64,000 nucleotides of DNA from Bubalus kerabau (GCF_029407905.1 NC_073634.1:27975501-28039500); one strand, 5' to 3'. Positions 21,693 through 33,028 are shown, numbered from the stretch's first letter. The notes: a model not told the origin generated them from the letters alone. Numbers and translations: made by a program.

Positions 21693-22701
21693 GGGTTCCC
21701 TTTTTTCCACACTCTTGTCAACACTTGTTATTTTTTGCCTTTTTGATAATAGCAATTCTAGCTCTAGCATGTGTGATGTGATATCTCATTGTGGTTTTGA
21801 TTTATATTTGCCTAGTAATTAGTGATGTTGAATATCTCTGCATGTGCCTGTTGGCCATCTTTATGTCTTCTTTTGAGATTCATCTCCTCTGCCTGGTGTT
21901 TAATCAAATTGTTAAGTTTTTTTTGTTTAATTGTTTTTACATTAGACCTCCTAGATTGATTGTCTCCTGTTTTTGTCTTGTTGTTTTTTTATTTTTTAAA
22001 AAACTTGCTTATTTGTTTTTTGTTTTGAGCCAAATCTTTGAATTTTATCTTCTATCTGGTGATGTTTTAATTTTGGAAACATATTTTTAAATTTCTCAAC
22101 CTTTTGTCTTCTGCATGTTCCTTTTCATTACATCCTATTTTTGTTTTATGAATGTACTCTCCTCACAAATGTTTTTAAACATGCTGATTGTATCTTCAAA
22201 TTTCTCGTTGTTGTGTAAGTCACCTCTGTTTCCTCTAGTTTCAGGGTTTTTTTTTTTAAGTTTTTTGTATTTATCTTTTGTTCTGTAATCTTTTTGCAAA
22301 TATTAGGTGATTCATAGCTGTTTATACTTTTATAAAACTAAGGGAATAGCGAGGCTAAACAGGAGCCACATTTATATGGACAGGCTGCTGGTAGACTTCT
22401 TTCTGTTAGGCTGTATAATGGGCTTTTCCAGGTTCTGTTCTTAAGACTGGAATTTTCCTTTCTGGTCTCTCTTTCTCTCTGTAAAAGCCCACAGTATTTC
22501 CTGGCAGTCTTGATGCTGAAAACTTGGCCTCTGTGTACTGGTGCCAAGTTGAATCTTGGAAACAGAGTTTTGGGTAAGATAGAAAAGAATAGCCTTATTG
22601 TTTTGCTAGGCAAAGTGGGGACACAGGGGACTCCTGCCTTCAAAAACTGTGTGTCCCATCCTGGAAGGATCTGACGAGGGGTTTCATGGCAGTGGTTCAA
22701 G

Positions 22702-22909
22702 GACTTCCCTGATGGCTCAGAGGGTAAAGTGTCTGTCTGCAATGCAGGAGACCTGGGTTTGATTCCTGGGTTGGGAAGATCCCCTGGAGAAGGAAGTGGC
22801 AACCCACTCCAGTACTCTTGCCTGGAAAATCCCATGGACGGAGGAGCCTGGTAGGCTGCAGTCCATGGGGTCACAAAGAGTCAGGACACACTGAGTGACA
22901 GGACCCGAC
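22702..22909 (+). mobile_element. Bov-tA SINE
   Basis: GACTTCCCTGATGGCTCAGA head, GGGTTTGATTCCTGGG box and Bov-A body. Short CAAGGA flanks are possible duplications. Confidence 0.9.
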
Positions 22910-22955
22910 CAAGGATGGGATTGCTGACAAGTTTAGGGTGTGGAGCAGGGCCTAC

Positions 22956-23021
22956 ATTCCTTTAATCTGGTCTCAGGTAGTCTCTTGATGAGCTGCTCTG
23001 ATTCCTTTAATCTGGTCTCAG
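22956..23021. repeat. 45-bp tandem duplication
   Basis: A 21-bp string starting ATTCCTTTAATCTGG occurs perfectly at 22956-22976 and 23001-23021, a 45-bp period of about 1.5 units. Confidence 0.85.
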
Positions 23022-23028
23022 ATGGTCT

Positions 23029-23159
23029 GGGGCTTCCCAGGTGGTAAAGAACCTGCCTGTCTGTGCAGGAGACACAGTTTCTATCCCTGGGTTGGAAAGA
23101 TCCCCTGGAGGAGGGCCAGGGTCGCAAAGAGCTGCATGTGACTGAAGCAACTTAGCAGG
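23029..23159 (+). mobile_element. Bov-tA SINE, internally deleted
   Basis: GGGCTTCCCAGGTGGTAAAG head. The Bov-A body is missing its middle (jump at about 23115). Perfect 10-bp duplication CAGATGGTCT at 23019-23028 and 23160-23169. Confidence 0.9.
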
Positions 23160-23481
23160 CAGATGGTCTACTCTGGAATGAAGAATGCTGGCATTTTCCA
23201 TTTTGGGGGTTTTAGTTCTGTAAAGAGCTCAAAAGTGATTTGTTACCTATATCCTTTGAGGTGGAACCAGGACCCTGCCCGAAGACTGTGCTATTGTTTC
23301 TTGACTGTGCCTCCCTTGTCTGTGTATACCCTTCCTTCACTGATTAGCAATTGTTTGAATCTGCCCTTTGGAACTCAGGGAAGGTCAAGAAGGCTGGAGT
23401 CTGTTCTTCAAACAAGCAACAGGGGACTCAGAGGCTTCTGTTCCCAGGAGCTCTGCAGAGTCCTGCTTTGTTCACTGTCCA

Positions 23482-23554
23482 GTCCAGGTACTAACTAGGT
23501 TCAACCCTGTGTAGCTTCTGAGATCAGATGAGATTGGATGTGTTTTGGGTGATC
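23482..23554 (-). pseudogene. 5S rRNA pseudogene fragment, antisense
   Basis: The reverse complement reads ATCTCATCTGATCTCAGAAG, then CTACACAGGGTTGAACCTAG and TTAGTACCTGG. This follows the 5S rRNA core (GATCTCGTCTGATCTCGGAAGCTAAGCAGGGT... by recollection) with several substitutions, many at CpG positions. The fragment covers roughly the internal promoter (A box/IE region); both the 5' end and the 3' third are missing. It is a dead copy. Confidence 0.82.
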
Positions 23555-23567
23555 CTTTCCTAGATAA

Positions 23568-23690
23568 TGGAGAAGGAAATGGCAACCCACTCCAGTACTC
23601 GTGCCTGGAACATTCCATGGACTGAGAAGCCTGGTAGGCTACAGTCCGTGGGGTTGCAGAGTTGGACACTACTGAGCAACTTCGCTTCGC
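23568..23690 (+). mobile_element. Single Bov-A monomer SINE
   Basis: GGAGAAGGAAATGGCAACCC to ACTACTGAGCAACTTCGC. Perfect 11-bp duplication TTCCTAGATAA at 23557-23567 and 23691-23701. Confidence 0.9.
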
Positions 23691-23824
23691 TTCCTAGATA
23701 AGACTGGAATTTCTTTAGGGCTCTGCTGGGTAGATCCGTTTCGTTTTCCCTAGCATCAGGTCACTGTGCCTGTTTTGGACCTTGCCTCAATTGTTGTCTG
23801 TTGTCTGATTGTATTAAGTAAAAT

Positions 23825-23960
23825 AGACCAATGCTATGTTTAATAGTAATAATGTTAAGTGGGCATTTGTGCCTTATTATGATCTTAGTGAAAATATCTC
23901 TAGTGTTTTCCTATTAAAGTGCTCATCCTGGGCTTTGGTTTGCTGTGCTCAGTCTGTCTT
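23825..23960 (-). mobile_element. L1 ORF2 fragment, antisense
   Basis: The + strand around 23856-23950 (TTAAGTGGGCATTTGTGCC, TGATCTTAGTGAAAATATC) follows the complement of an L1 ORF2 segment. Strongly decayed. Confidence 0.5.
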
Positions 23961-24425
23961 ACCTGTCTATCTTCAAGAATTTTTTGACATCTTTCATGTG
24001 CTCCTGGCCTTCTTATTGTACTGATTTTAGGTTCTTTTGTTTCTAATGCTCTTGCTATTGTTTTAAAGGCATCTGAGAAAAAAGGAGATAAACCCCTGGG
24101 CTTTGCCTGTCATTTATTCATTATTATTGTGAGACTCCAAGTAAAAATACTTTGCAGTATTCGGGTTTATCTCCTTGTATGTCTTTGTGAAACTAGTTAT
24201 GAAATTGTTTTGGAAATGTTTTGTGACTCTGAGTTATTCAACATTAAAAAAATGTTTTCATCCATTTTAAGAGGTGTAATCTGAAAATCTTTTGGTTCAT
24301 GCTTTACCTTGAGTAGTTAATTTTTGAAGGTAGACTTTTTCTCTAGGTGGTCATACGTATCAGAAACTAATGAACAGAAAACAGTTAGCTATATGAAGAA
24401 TCTATTTAGAAATAAAATCATATGG
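23961..24425. other. Intronic sequence, nothing recognised
   Basis: AT-rich. No exon or repeat identified. Confidence 0.45.
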
Positions 24426-24540
24426 GGACTTCCCTGGTGGTCCAGTGGTTCTCCTACAGAGGGTGTAAGTTTGATCCCTGATCGGAAAATGCAGATCCGT
24501 CATGTGGCGTGGCCAAAAGACAAAAACAAAAGAAAAAAAA
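24426..24540 (+). mobile_element. CHR SINE, truncated
   Basis: GGGGACTTCCCTGGTGGTCC head, TTGATCCCTGATCGG box, ending in a GGCCAAAAGAC and A-rich tail. Confidence 0.85.
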
Positions 24541-24599
24541 TGTTCCAAAGACTGTAAAACTATAGTTAGTAGTGTTACCAAACAAAATTTGTGTACCCA

Positions 24600-25510
24600 A
24601 AATAGTGGGGTCAAATAAAGGTTCCAGTTTGGAGCAGTGAAAGGTTTATTGTAGGGCCAAGGAAGGATAATGAGCGTGGCTCATGCTCAAAAGCCCAGAA
24701 CTTCCCAGTGGATTGTGGGGAGTTTTATAGCAAAATTTGGGGTGAGGGCTGCAGGGCATACAGTGGTTTTCTTCTGAGTGGTTGATGGTGAGATACCAGT
24801 GTTGGGGTCCTTTCATGGACTGGAACCTGGTGGTCCAGAGTCGATGATAAGAAAGTGAAAGAGAGAGCTGGAGGGAGGGGGAGAGAAAGAAAGAAAGAAA
24901 GAAAGACACGAGGACCCAAGCTCTGATGGAGCAAAGGTGCTTTATTAGCAGAAATGCAGGTGTATATATCTTTCGTAAGATTACTCAGCTATTACACAGG
25001 ATGAAATTTTATCAATAGCCACAATATGGATAGTCTAATACATACAAGGTCGCTGACGCTGAAAAGAGTCACTGAAGGGAGTTACAGAAAGGAATCCAAG
25101 CAGATACCGTTTCTCATGATCTCAGTCCTGAGTGCAGCTCTACTCTTTCCTGGAATAGGAACTGATAAGAAACAGAAAATCCTTGAGAAACAGCACGTAG
25201 GAATCCTCCTGTTAAACATTCCCTGACACCAGAGTAGTGCTCCAAGAATCTTGCACTCAGCCTAAAGTTGCCGTCCTCCACATGGGTGTGGGGGACCTTG
25301 GTTCCTACAAAAGAACTCAAAAATACTCAAAAATATTATTCTATGTATTCCTTGAGGTGGAATCTGGATCCAGGGTTGCACTGTTGTTTCTTGACTGCTC
25401 CTCTTCTGATTCTGCATTTCCTCCCTTCCCTGATTAGCTACTATGTGGATGTGTCCTTTAGGATTCAGGGAACCTCAGGAAAACTGAGCCATGCTTGGTT
25501 TCAGTAGATG
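24600..25510 (-). repeat. LTR-like sequence, probably antisense
   Basis: Two TTTATT motifs (reverse AATAAA) occur at 24644-24650 (GGTTTATTGT) and 24940-24945 (GCTTTATTAG), as in reversed LTR R regions. A GAAA microsatellite lies between them. The 3' part (25345-25490) is related to 23240-23400. No termini or duplications were resolved, so the class is unproven. Confidence 0.4.
24885..24906. repeat. (GAAA)n microsatellite
   Basis: Five to six GAAA units in a purine-rich tract. Confidence 0.9.
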
Positions 25511-25948
25511 GAGGTTGATGGAAATAGATTGCCATGGTGAATTTATGAATTACTGAGATTGGGCATAGTTACCCAATTTGGATTAATGCTTGGACTAACC
25601 TACTATCCAAAAGCAGTGAATTTGTTGTCAGGATTAAGGAAAACTGAATTGGCCCCTCATTTATAAACTTGAACATTTTGAGGGGAAGGGATACATAATG
25701 TATATAGTTCAGAAATAAAAATGTGGGGTAAATAATAAAATGTTCCTTTCCTATACAGTCCCCAGCTCATTAATGTTCCTAGAATCTTATGTTTATTTCT
25801 AGAAACAATGTGTATAGAAGCAATGAGGTGTGTGTGTTAGTGTCTTTAAATAAATAGTGAAATAAATTATGACATTGTTATGTTGTGCTTGTCAAGTAAT
25901 AAAGATGTGTCTCATTCAGTCCAATAGCTATTTTATATTTCTAATTTA
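25511..25948. other. Intronic sequence, nothing recognised
   Basis: AT-rich. No exon or repeat identified. Confidence 0.45.
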
Positions 25949-26764
25949 GTCTTGTTCAGTTGCTCAGTTGTGTCCGACTCTTTACAACCCTATGGGCTGC
26001 AGCATGCCAGGCTTCCCAGTCCTTCACCATCTCTGGGAGCTTGCTCAAATTCATGGCTATTGAGTTGGCCATCCAACCATCTTGTCTTCTGTTGTCCCCT
26101 TCTCCTCCTGCCTTTAGTTTTTCCCAGCATCAGGGTTTTTTCTAATGAGTCAACTCTTCACATCAGGTGGCCAAAGTATTGGAGCTTCAGCATCAGTCCT
26201 TCTAGTGAATATTCAGGATTGATTTCCTTTAGGATTGACTGGTTTGATCTCCTTGCAGTCCAAGGGCCTCTCAAGAGTCTTCTCCAGCACCACATTTCAA
26301 AAGCATCAGTTCTTCAGCACTCAGCTTTCTTTAGGGTCCAAATCTTACATCCATACATGACTACTGGAAAAACCATAGCCTTGACTAGACGGACCTTTGT
26401 TGGCAAAGTAATGTCTCTGCTTTTTAATATGCTGTCTAGGTTGATCGTAGCTTTTCTTCCAGAGAGCAAGTGTCTTTTAATAACATTGCTGCAGTCACCA
26501 TCTGCAGTGATTTTGGAACCCAAGAAAATAAAGTCTGTCACTATTTCCATTGTTTGCCATCTATTTGCCATGAAGTGATGGGACCGGATGCCATGATCTT
26601 AGTTTTTTGAATATTGAGTTTTAGGCCAGCTTTTGCACTCTCATCTTTCACTTTCTTCAAGAGGCTCTTTAGCCTCTTCGTTTTCTCATAAAGGCTGGTG
26701 TCATCTGCATATCTACAGTTACTGATATTTCTCCCGGCAATCTTGATACCTGCTTGTGCTTCAT

Positions 26765-27082
26765 TTTAGTTCAGTTTAGTCACTCAGTCGTGTCCGACTC
26801 TTTGTGACCCCATGGACTGTAGCACACCAGGCTTCCCTGTCCATCACTAACTCCTGGAGGTTACTCAAACTCATGTTCATTGAGTCGGTGATGCCATCCA
26901 ACCCTCTCATCCTCTGTAGGCCCCTTCTCCTCCCGCCTTCAAACTTTCCCAGCATCTGGGTCTTTTCTAGGGAGTCAGTTCTTCCCATCAGGTGGCCAAA
27001 GTTTTGGAGCTTCAGCTTCAGCATCAGTCCTTCCAGTGAATACTCAGGACTGATTTCCTTTAGGATTAACTGATTGAATCTC
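26765..27082 (-). mobile_element. Inner BovB 3' fragment, antisense
   Basis: A second BovB 3' end begins in the middle of the outer copy. Flanking CTTCAT at 26759-26764 and 27083-27088 can be read as a short duplication; outside it the outer BovB sequence continues in register. Confidence 0.87.
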
Positions 27083-27165
27083 CTTCATCTAGCCCGGTAT
27101 TTTGCATGATGTACTCTGCATATAAGTTAAATAAGTAGGGTGACGTAAAGAATAAGCAGGGTGAT

Positions 27166-27350
27166 AAAGCTGACCACCAAAGAATTGATGCTTTTGAATT
27201 GTGGTGTTGGAGAAGACTCTTGAGAGTCCTTTGGACTGCAAGGAGATACAACCAGTTAATCCTAAAGGAAATAAGTTGGTGATGGACAGGGAAGCTTGTG
27301 CAGTCCATGGGGTTGCAAAGATTCAGACACTACTGAGTGACTGAACTGAA
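27166..27350 (+). mobile_element. Inner BovB 3' fragment, sense, deleted
   Basis: Begins in the RT C-terminal region (CACCAAAGAATTGATGC), jumps by deletion at about 27274 to the 3' end, and terminates GACTGAACTGAA. GCAGGGTGA (27156) and GCAGGGTAG (27351) flank it as a probable duplication. Confidence 0.85.
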
Positions 27351-28251
27351 GCAGGGTAGCAATATATAGCCTTGACGTACTCTTTTCCCAATTTGGAGCC
27401 TGTCTGTTGTTCCATGTCCAGTTCTAACTGTTGCTTCTTGACCTGCATACAGGTTTCGCAGGAGACAGGTAAAGTGGTCTGGTATTCCCATTTCTTTTAA
27501 GAATTTTCCACAGTTTGTTCTGATCCACACAGTTAAAGGCTTTGGCGTAGTCAATAAAGCAGAAGTAGATGTTACTCTGGAACTCTCTTGCTTCTTCTGT
27601 GATTCAGTGGATTTTGGCAATTTGATCTCTGGTTCCTCTGCCTTTTCTAAATCCAGCTTGGACATCTGGACGTTCTCGGTTCACATACTGTTGAAGCCTG
27701 ACTTGGGGAATTTTGAGCATTACTTTGCGAGCATGTGAGATGAGTGCAGTTATGTGGTAGTTTGAACATTCTTTGGCATTTCCTTTCTTTGGGATTGGAA
27801 TGAAAACTGAACTTTTCCAGTCCTGTGGCCCCTGCTGAATTTTCCAAATTTTCTGGCATATTGAGTACAACACTTTAACAGCATCATCTTTTAGAACCTG
27901 AAATAGCTCAGCTGGAATTCCATCACCTCCACTAACTTTGTTCGTCATGATGCTTCCTAAGGCCCACCTGACTTTGGACTCCAGGATGTCTGGCTCTAGT
28001 CCAGTGATTGCACCATTGTGGTTATCGGGGTAATGAAGATCAGTTTTGTATAGTTCTTCTGTGTATTCTTGCCACCTTTTTTTAAAACATCTTCTTTTCT
28101 GTTAGGTCCATACCTTTTCTGTCCTTTACTGTGCCCATTTGCTGGGTTTTCCATATTTGTTGGCATATTGAATGTGTAGCACTTTCATGGCATCTTTTAG
28201 AACTTGAAATAGCTCAACTGAAATTCCATCACCTTCACTCGCTTTGTTCGT

Positions 28252-28660
28252 AATCCAATAATTGTTGGATATTTGCTTCACTTTAGTCTTTTACTGTTAC
28301 AAATAATACTGCAAAGAGCAAATCTGTGCCTAGGTCATTTCACATGTTGAATTATGAGGTTGTGTACAAATTAAATTACAAAGTAAAACAGTAGAAAATG
28401 TCTTAATTATGTTTTTTGTATTTGTATTTCTTTCTTCATGTTTCTATATTGGTCAAAGCAGGGGAATTGAACTGAAAGGATGTGTAATTTGTGAATTTAT
28501 GATGTCTCTGTTGAGACCTTTTTAAAATCTTCAGAGAAAACAAATTTTTACAGACTTGTGTCTATTGATAAATAAGTAGTAATGAAACTGTAACTCTGAT
28601 TGGGATTTGAATTTACCGTTTTTTAATGAGATCACACACCTTGTATCAGGCTTAATGAAG
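28252..28660. other. Intronic sequence, nothing recognised
   Basis: AT-rich, single-copy-looking. Confidence 0.4.
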
Positions 28661-28896
28661 CTGAAGTTCTTGATGTCTTGTAGCAGAAAGAATTCAGTGA
28701 GAGACAAAGTAATAGATAAGAAGGGGATTTATTTAGAAAGAAACACACTCCACAGTGTGAGCCATCTCAGAAGGCGAGAGGGGCACAGAGTATGGGTTTG
28801 TCAGGCTTTGTGAGCGGGGGACGGGGGGTGGATATTTCATAGGCTAATGAGTGAGAGGAGTATTCCAACCATTTTGGCAAGGAGTAGGGATTTCCA

Positions 28897-30105
28897 AGCC
28901 AGGCTTCAGCAATACATGAACCGTGAATTTCCAGATGTTCAAACTGGTTTTAGAAAAGGCAGAGGAACCAGAGATCAAATTGCCAACATCTGCTGGATCA
29001 TCAAAAAAGCAAGAGAAACATCTATTTCTGCTTGATTGACTATGCCAAAGCCTTTGACTGTGTGGATCACAATAAACTGTGGAAAATTCTGAAAGAGATG
29101 GGAATACCAGACCACCTGACCTGCCTCTTGAGAAACCTATATGCAGGTCAGGAAGTAACAGTTAGAACTGGACATGGAACAACAGACTGGTTCCAAATAG
29201 GAAAAGGAGTATGTCAAGGCTGTATATTGTCACCCTGCTTATTTAACTTCTATGCAGAGTACATCATGAGAAACACTGGGCTGGAAGAAGCACAAGCTGA
29301 AATCAAGATTGCCGGGAGAAATATCAATAACCTCAGATAATGCAGATGACACCACCCTTATGGCAGAAAGTGAAGAGGAACTCAAAAGCCTCTTGATGAA
29401 AGTGAAAGAGGAGAATGAAAAATTTGGCTTAAAGCTCAACATTCAGAAAACGAAGATCATGGCATCTGGTCCCATCACTTCATGCGAAATAGGTGGGGCA
29501 ACAGTGGAAACAGTGTCAGACTTTATTTTGGGGGGCTCCAAAATCCCTGCAGATGGTGATTGCAGCCATGAAATTAAAAGACGCTTACTCCTTGGAAGGA
29601 AAGTTATGACCAACCTAGATAGCATATTCAAAAGCAGAGACATTACTTTGCCAACAAAGGTCCATCTAGTCAAGGCTATGGTTTTTCCAGTGGTCATGTG
29701 AGAGTTGGACTGTAAAGAAAGCTGAGCACCAAAGAACTGATGCTTTTGAACTGTGGTGTTGGAGAAGACTCTTGAGAGTCCCTTGGACTGCAAGGAGATC
29801 CAACTAGTCCATCCTAAAGGAGATCAGTCCTGGGTGTTCTTTGGAAGGAATGATGCTAAAGCTGAAACTCCAATAGTTCGGCCACCTCATGTGAAGAGTT
29901 GACTCATTGGAAAGGACTCTGATTCTGGGAGGGATTGGGGGCAGGAGGAGAAGGGGACGACAGAGGATGAGATGGCTGGATGGCATCACTGACTCGATGG
30001 ATGTGAGTTTGCGTGATCTCCGGGAGTTGGTGATGGACAGGGAGGCCTGACATGCTGTGATTCATGGGGTCACAAAGAGTCAGATATGACTGAACGACTG
30101 AACTG
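28897..30105 (+). mobile_element. BovB LINE, 5'-truncated, sense
   Basis: A 1,209-bp copy from the RT core (LQQYMNREFPDVQTGFRKGR; DYAKAFDCVDHNKLWKILKE) to the terminal GACTGAACTG. Perfect 11-bp duplication AGGGATTTCCA at 28886-28896 and 30106-30116. It is disabled: a deletion near 29010, an extra base near 29338 that destroys the YADD reading, and an 8-bp deletion at about 29698 that brings a stop. Same orientation as MTA3. Confidence 0.95.
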
Positions 30106-30215
30106 AGGGATTTCCAGAAATTGCACCACCATGCACTTTTTGACCTTTATGGCCGACTTTGGAAATGGCATGGTGCCTGTGGGTGTGTCATTCAGTTCGC
30201 TAATGTGTTACAGTG

Positions 30216-30427
30216 GGTTTCCCTGGTAGCTCAGTTGGTAAAGAATTGGCTTGCAATGTGGCAGACCTGGGTTCGATCCCTGGGTTGGAAAGATCCTGTG
30301 GAGGAGGGCATGGCAAACCACTCCAGTTTTCTTGCCTGGAGAATCCCCATGGACTGAGGAGCCTGGTGGGCTACTTGTCCATGGGACCACAAAGAGCTGA
30401 ACACAGCTGAGTGACTAAGCATGCATG
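30216..30427 (+). mobile_element. Bov-tA SINE
   Basis: GTTTCCCTGGTAGCTCAGTT head and GGTTCGATCCCTGGGTTGG box. Flanks TGTTACAGTG (30206) and TATTACAGTG (30428) form a duplication with one mismatch, within the LTR-like element. Confidence 0.92.
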
Positions 30428-30570
30428 TATTACAGTGAGTATACTGAGGCTCAGAGTCTAGTGGACTTCGACTGTCTGCCATCTTGGACTTGTTTGGTTT
30501 TAATCAGTTCATGTTGTGTCCTCGGGCTCTGTCATTCTTTTAAAGGTTGTGCCCTGCCCCCTTCCCTCCT

Positions 30571-31707
30571 GTTTTAGTAATGTTAAGTTTAAAATGTATA
30601 AATAATAAAATAGAACTCCACTGTGAGTTAGCAGTCTCTCTCTAGAGTTTACTATTAATGTTAAAGAAACTAATAAAAGCAATTTTCTTTCTGTACATTT
30701 TGTGTACCAGTATTTTTATTTTAAGATGTTAGATTTTTGTGACTTTCTTGGTATCTGTAAACAAAATTTGAATTAGCCAAAAGAGTGCTATTGAGACCAT
30801 AAGTAGCGCTACTTAAGAGATGAATGTAGAATAAAGACGTTACCTAGCATGCTTAGGCTTTTAGGAGAAGCAGGACTAAAGGAAAAACAAAAATGAGAAA
30901 AATCATACCACAATTTAACATTTCTAAGTCTACATGTTTAGCACATTTTCTCTCAACTCTTGTGTTTATGCTATGTAATCTTTGGTGGTTGAAGTGTTTT
31001 CTTTTGCAACTAAAATGATAATGAAGAAAAGCACTGGGTGTATACCACAGAGTAGCCTACATTTTGTACTGGTGTTCCACACGGTTGTGCAAATAAACGC
31101 TTATGAGATTTTCTTAGTATCAAAACAGTTTATTGGTCATCTTGTCTTGGAGAAGAGGAACTTCCTAGTGCCTTTTGAACACTTCACTTTCTCCTAGGTA
31201 TAAAAGGAAAAGTGGCACCAAGAGAGGATTTTTTTCCCTTGAATTACTCTTTGAAAGTTTCTTTCATGTTTGTTATCATATCTCCAGTATCAGGGATTCA
31301 TATCTTATTGCTTTGGTTCTCTCCACATGCCATAAACACAGGCGGCTTTCTAAAACACTGCTTGTTGTGTTTCTTCACAGAATCCACTGAGCTGTTACAT
31401 TAAGCTCAACCTTGGGTTTTCATTCCTCTAGCTCACCTACTCACAGAGGTGTTTCAGCTTTTCTGTTTTGTTTCTTGGGGGCCTGCTTTAACTTTTATTT
31501 GTTAACATCTGTTAAAGTAGTATTAACAACAGAAAATATATATTTGAATAGAAATACTTGAAAGTGTCCAGATTTCTTTCTCCTTTATTCTCTTTTTAAT
31601 AATCCAAAGTTGTATAAAATATATTTTTTTGCTTATATAGGCAGTCCTTAAATATTTGTTAGTAAGATATAGTTAAGAAAACCATGGTTAGTCAATATCG
31701 TGTTGTC
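30571..31707. other. Intronic sequence, nothing recognised
   Basis: AT-rich, with a few open frames lacking signatures. Confidence 0.45.
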
Positions 31708-31838
31708 ATCCAGGAGCACTCTTGTCTCTCAAGGAACATTTGACAAAGTCTGGACAGTGTTGGTTTTTGCATCTGGTTTAGGACTCCTCTGTCATCTACT
31801 GACTCAGCCAGTGGTGCTGCCAGGGTTCAGAAAACCTG
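31708..31838 (+). mobile_element. MER20-like hAT element, decayed
   Basis: AACATTTGACAAAGTCTGGA, then TGTTGGTTTTTGC, GGTGCTGCC and GTTCAGAAAACCTG keep the order of MER20. It can be compared with the clearer copy at 47487-47700 in this window. Confidence 0.5.
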
Positions 31839-33028
31839 ATTTAATGTCATCATAACTCTTGCTCCCTTGGTGTATGTACGTGTGTGTGTATACACATGAA
31901 TTTATATACTTGATCTAATTAGGACCCTCCCCCTTCACTTTAAATATACGAATATAGCTGTCTAGTATTACCTCAGGCAGTTATGTGGCTGGTTCCCATT
32001 GTGCAGTTATTTTCAACTTCTCTGACGCTGACTTTGGCGTTTATACTACTCTTACACTGCCACTATTCATCTTCAGTTTTGAAAATGTCTCTTTGCTTCC
32101 TCTTCTCCATTCCCTTTTGTGTTTCCACCATATCACAGTTTTATTTAACTTAATAATCATCTCTGTATTTTATGAGCATATAAATATTCCTCACATAATT
32201 GTCTCTTGTACAACCTTTCGTTTTCCTTGGAATTAATAATTGTTTTGCCTTTTCCTTTTGATTAATCTTCTAAAATGTAAAACATTCTAGTCCTTGCTTA
32301 TCTGAAAATGTTTTTCACACTTGACTGGTGATTTGTTTAGGGATATAATTCTGGTTTGGAAATAATTTCCCTCAGAATTTTGAATCTTTTCTTTTGTCCT
32401 ATCTTACATTCCTGCTGTTGAGAAACATAATCTTCTGAAAGCATTTTGCATTTTTACATTTCATTTAAAAAAAATTTGCTCATTGTGTTTAGTGGATTAA
32501 ATGGTTTATAAAACTATTTGCTGAATTTCAATCACAGAACCAGGCGTGATTCTTTATATGAAAAAATGTTCAGAATTCAGTTTGTGGCTAATATCAGACT
32601 CAAGATCAGTGACACACATGCCACTTTTTCGAAAGGAATGAGTCTTAGAAAGTGAGCCTTTTGATTTGGGGTACTGTCCGGTTTGCAGACAAAGCTTCCA
32701 GGATGGCACAGAGAGCGTCCATGTGCTCTCCACTCAGGTCCTGCTTAATGTTTACAGTTCATTTAATCATGCCGTCTTCATCAAAACTAAGAAATTCACA
32801 CAGATATGTTACTGTGTTACTACACCCCAGACTGTATCCAAACATTAACCATTCTTTCTCTGACGTCCTTTTGCTGTTCCCAGATTTACCCTGACATTGC
32901 ATTTAGGCATCATGCCTTCATCATCTCCTCAGGTCTGTAGAGTGTCCCAGTCTTTCCTTGTTTTTCATGACCTTGATAGTTATGAAGAAGAATATATATA
33001 TATTTTAATAATGACTTTATTGAGATAT
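31839..33028. other. Intronic sequence, nothing recognised
   Basis: AT-rich. No exon or confidently named repeat, although parts may be old L1. Confidence 0.4.

Larger units (their letters stand above)
20430..22120 (-). mobile_element. L1 3' region, antisense, with several nested insertions
   Basis: The + strand reads as the complement of an L1 3' UTR (20430-20790) and ORF2 end (21020-21250 and 21690-21950, for example CCACACTCTTGTCAACACTT). It is interrupted by a Bov-tA (20803-21011), a mariner MITE with a Bov-tA piece (21249-21505) and a half Bov-A2 (21553-21692). Confidence 0.75.
22330..23470. repeat. LTR-like or other old dispersed repeat, interrupted by SINEs
   Basis: The stretch 23240-23400 (TTTGAGGTGGAACCAGGACC, TTGTTTCTTGACTGTGCCTC) is clearly related, in the same orientation, to 25345-25490. 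Both are in the style of ruminant LTR sequence, but I could not find both termini, so the class stays open. Two Bov-tA copies interrupt it. Confidence 0.4.
25949..28251 (-). mobile_element. BovB LINE, antisense, nested and internally duplicated
   Basis: On + this reads from the BovB 3' end (25949) through the RT C-terminal region (26160-26750), the RT core (27089-27700, with reverse-strand frames reading GIPDHFTCLLRNLYAGQEAT) and upstream (27700-28140). It is broken by two further BovB insertions and many frame disruptions. The last 112 bp (28140-28251) repeat the region at 27835-27947 in the same orientation. It encodes no intact protein. Confidence 0.9.
28661..30570 (-). mobile_element. LTR-like element, antisense, split by BovB and Bov-tA
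   Basis: The left part (28661-28896) includes GGGGATTTATTTAGAAAG (a reversed AATAAA) and TGAGCCATCTCAGAAGGCG. The right part (30106-30215 and 30428-30570) includes CATGGTGCCTGTGGGTGTG and CTGCCATCTTGGAC. Together they read as one reversed LTR of ERV1-like style, by recollection. Termini are not resolved. Confidence 0.5.

Noticed and set aside
25952..26578. 208-codon forward open frame
   Set aside because: It reads antisense through a BovB 3' region; the same nonsense peptide (e.g. HPYMTTGKTIALTR) recurs at every antisense BovB in the window.
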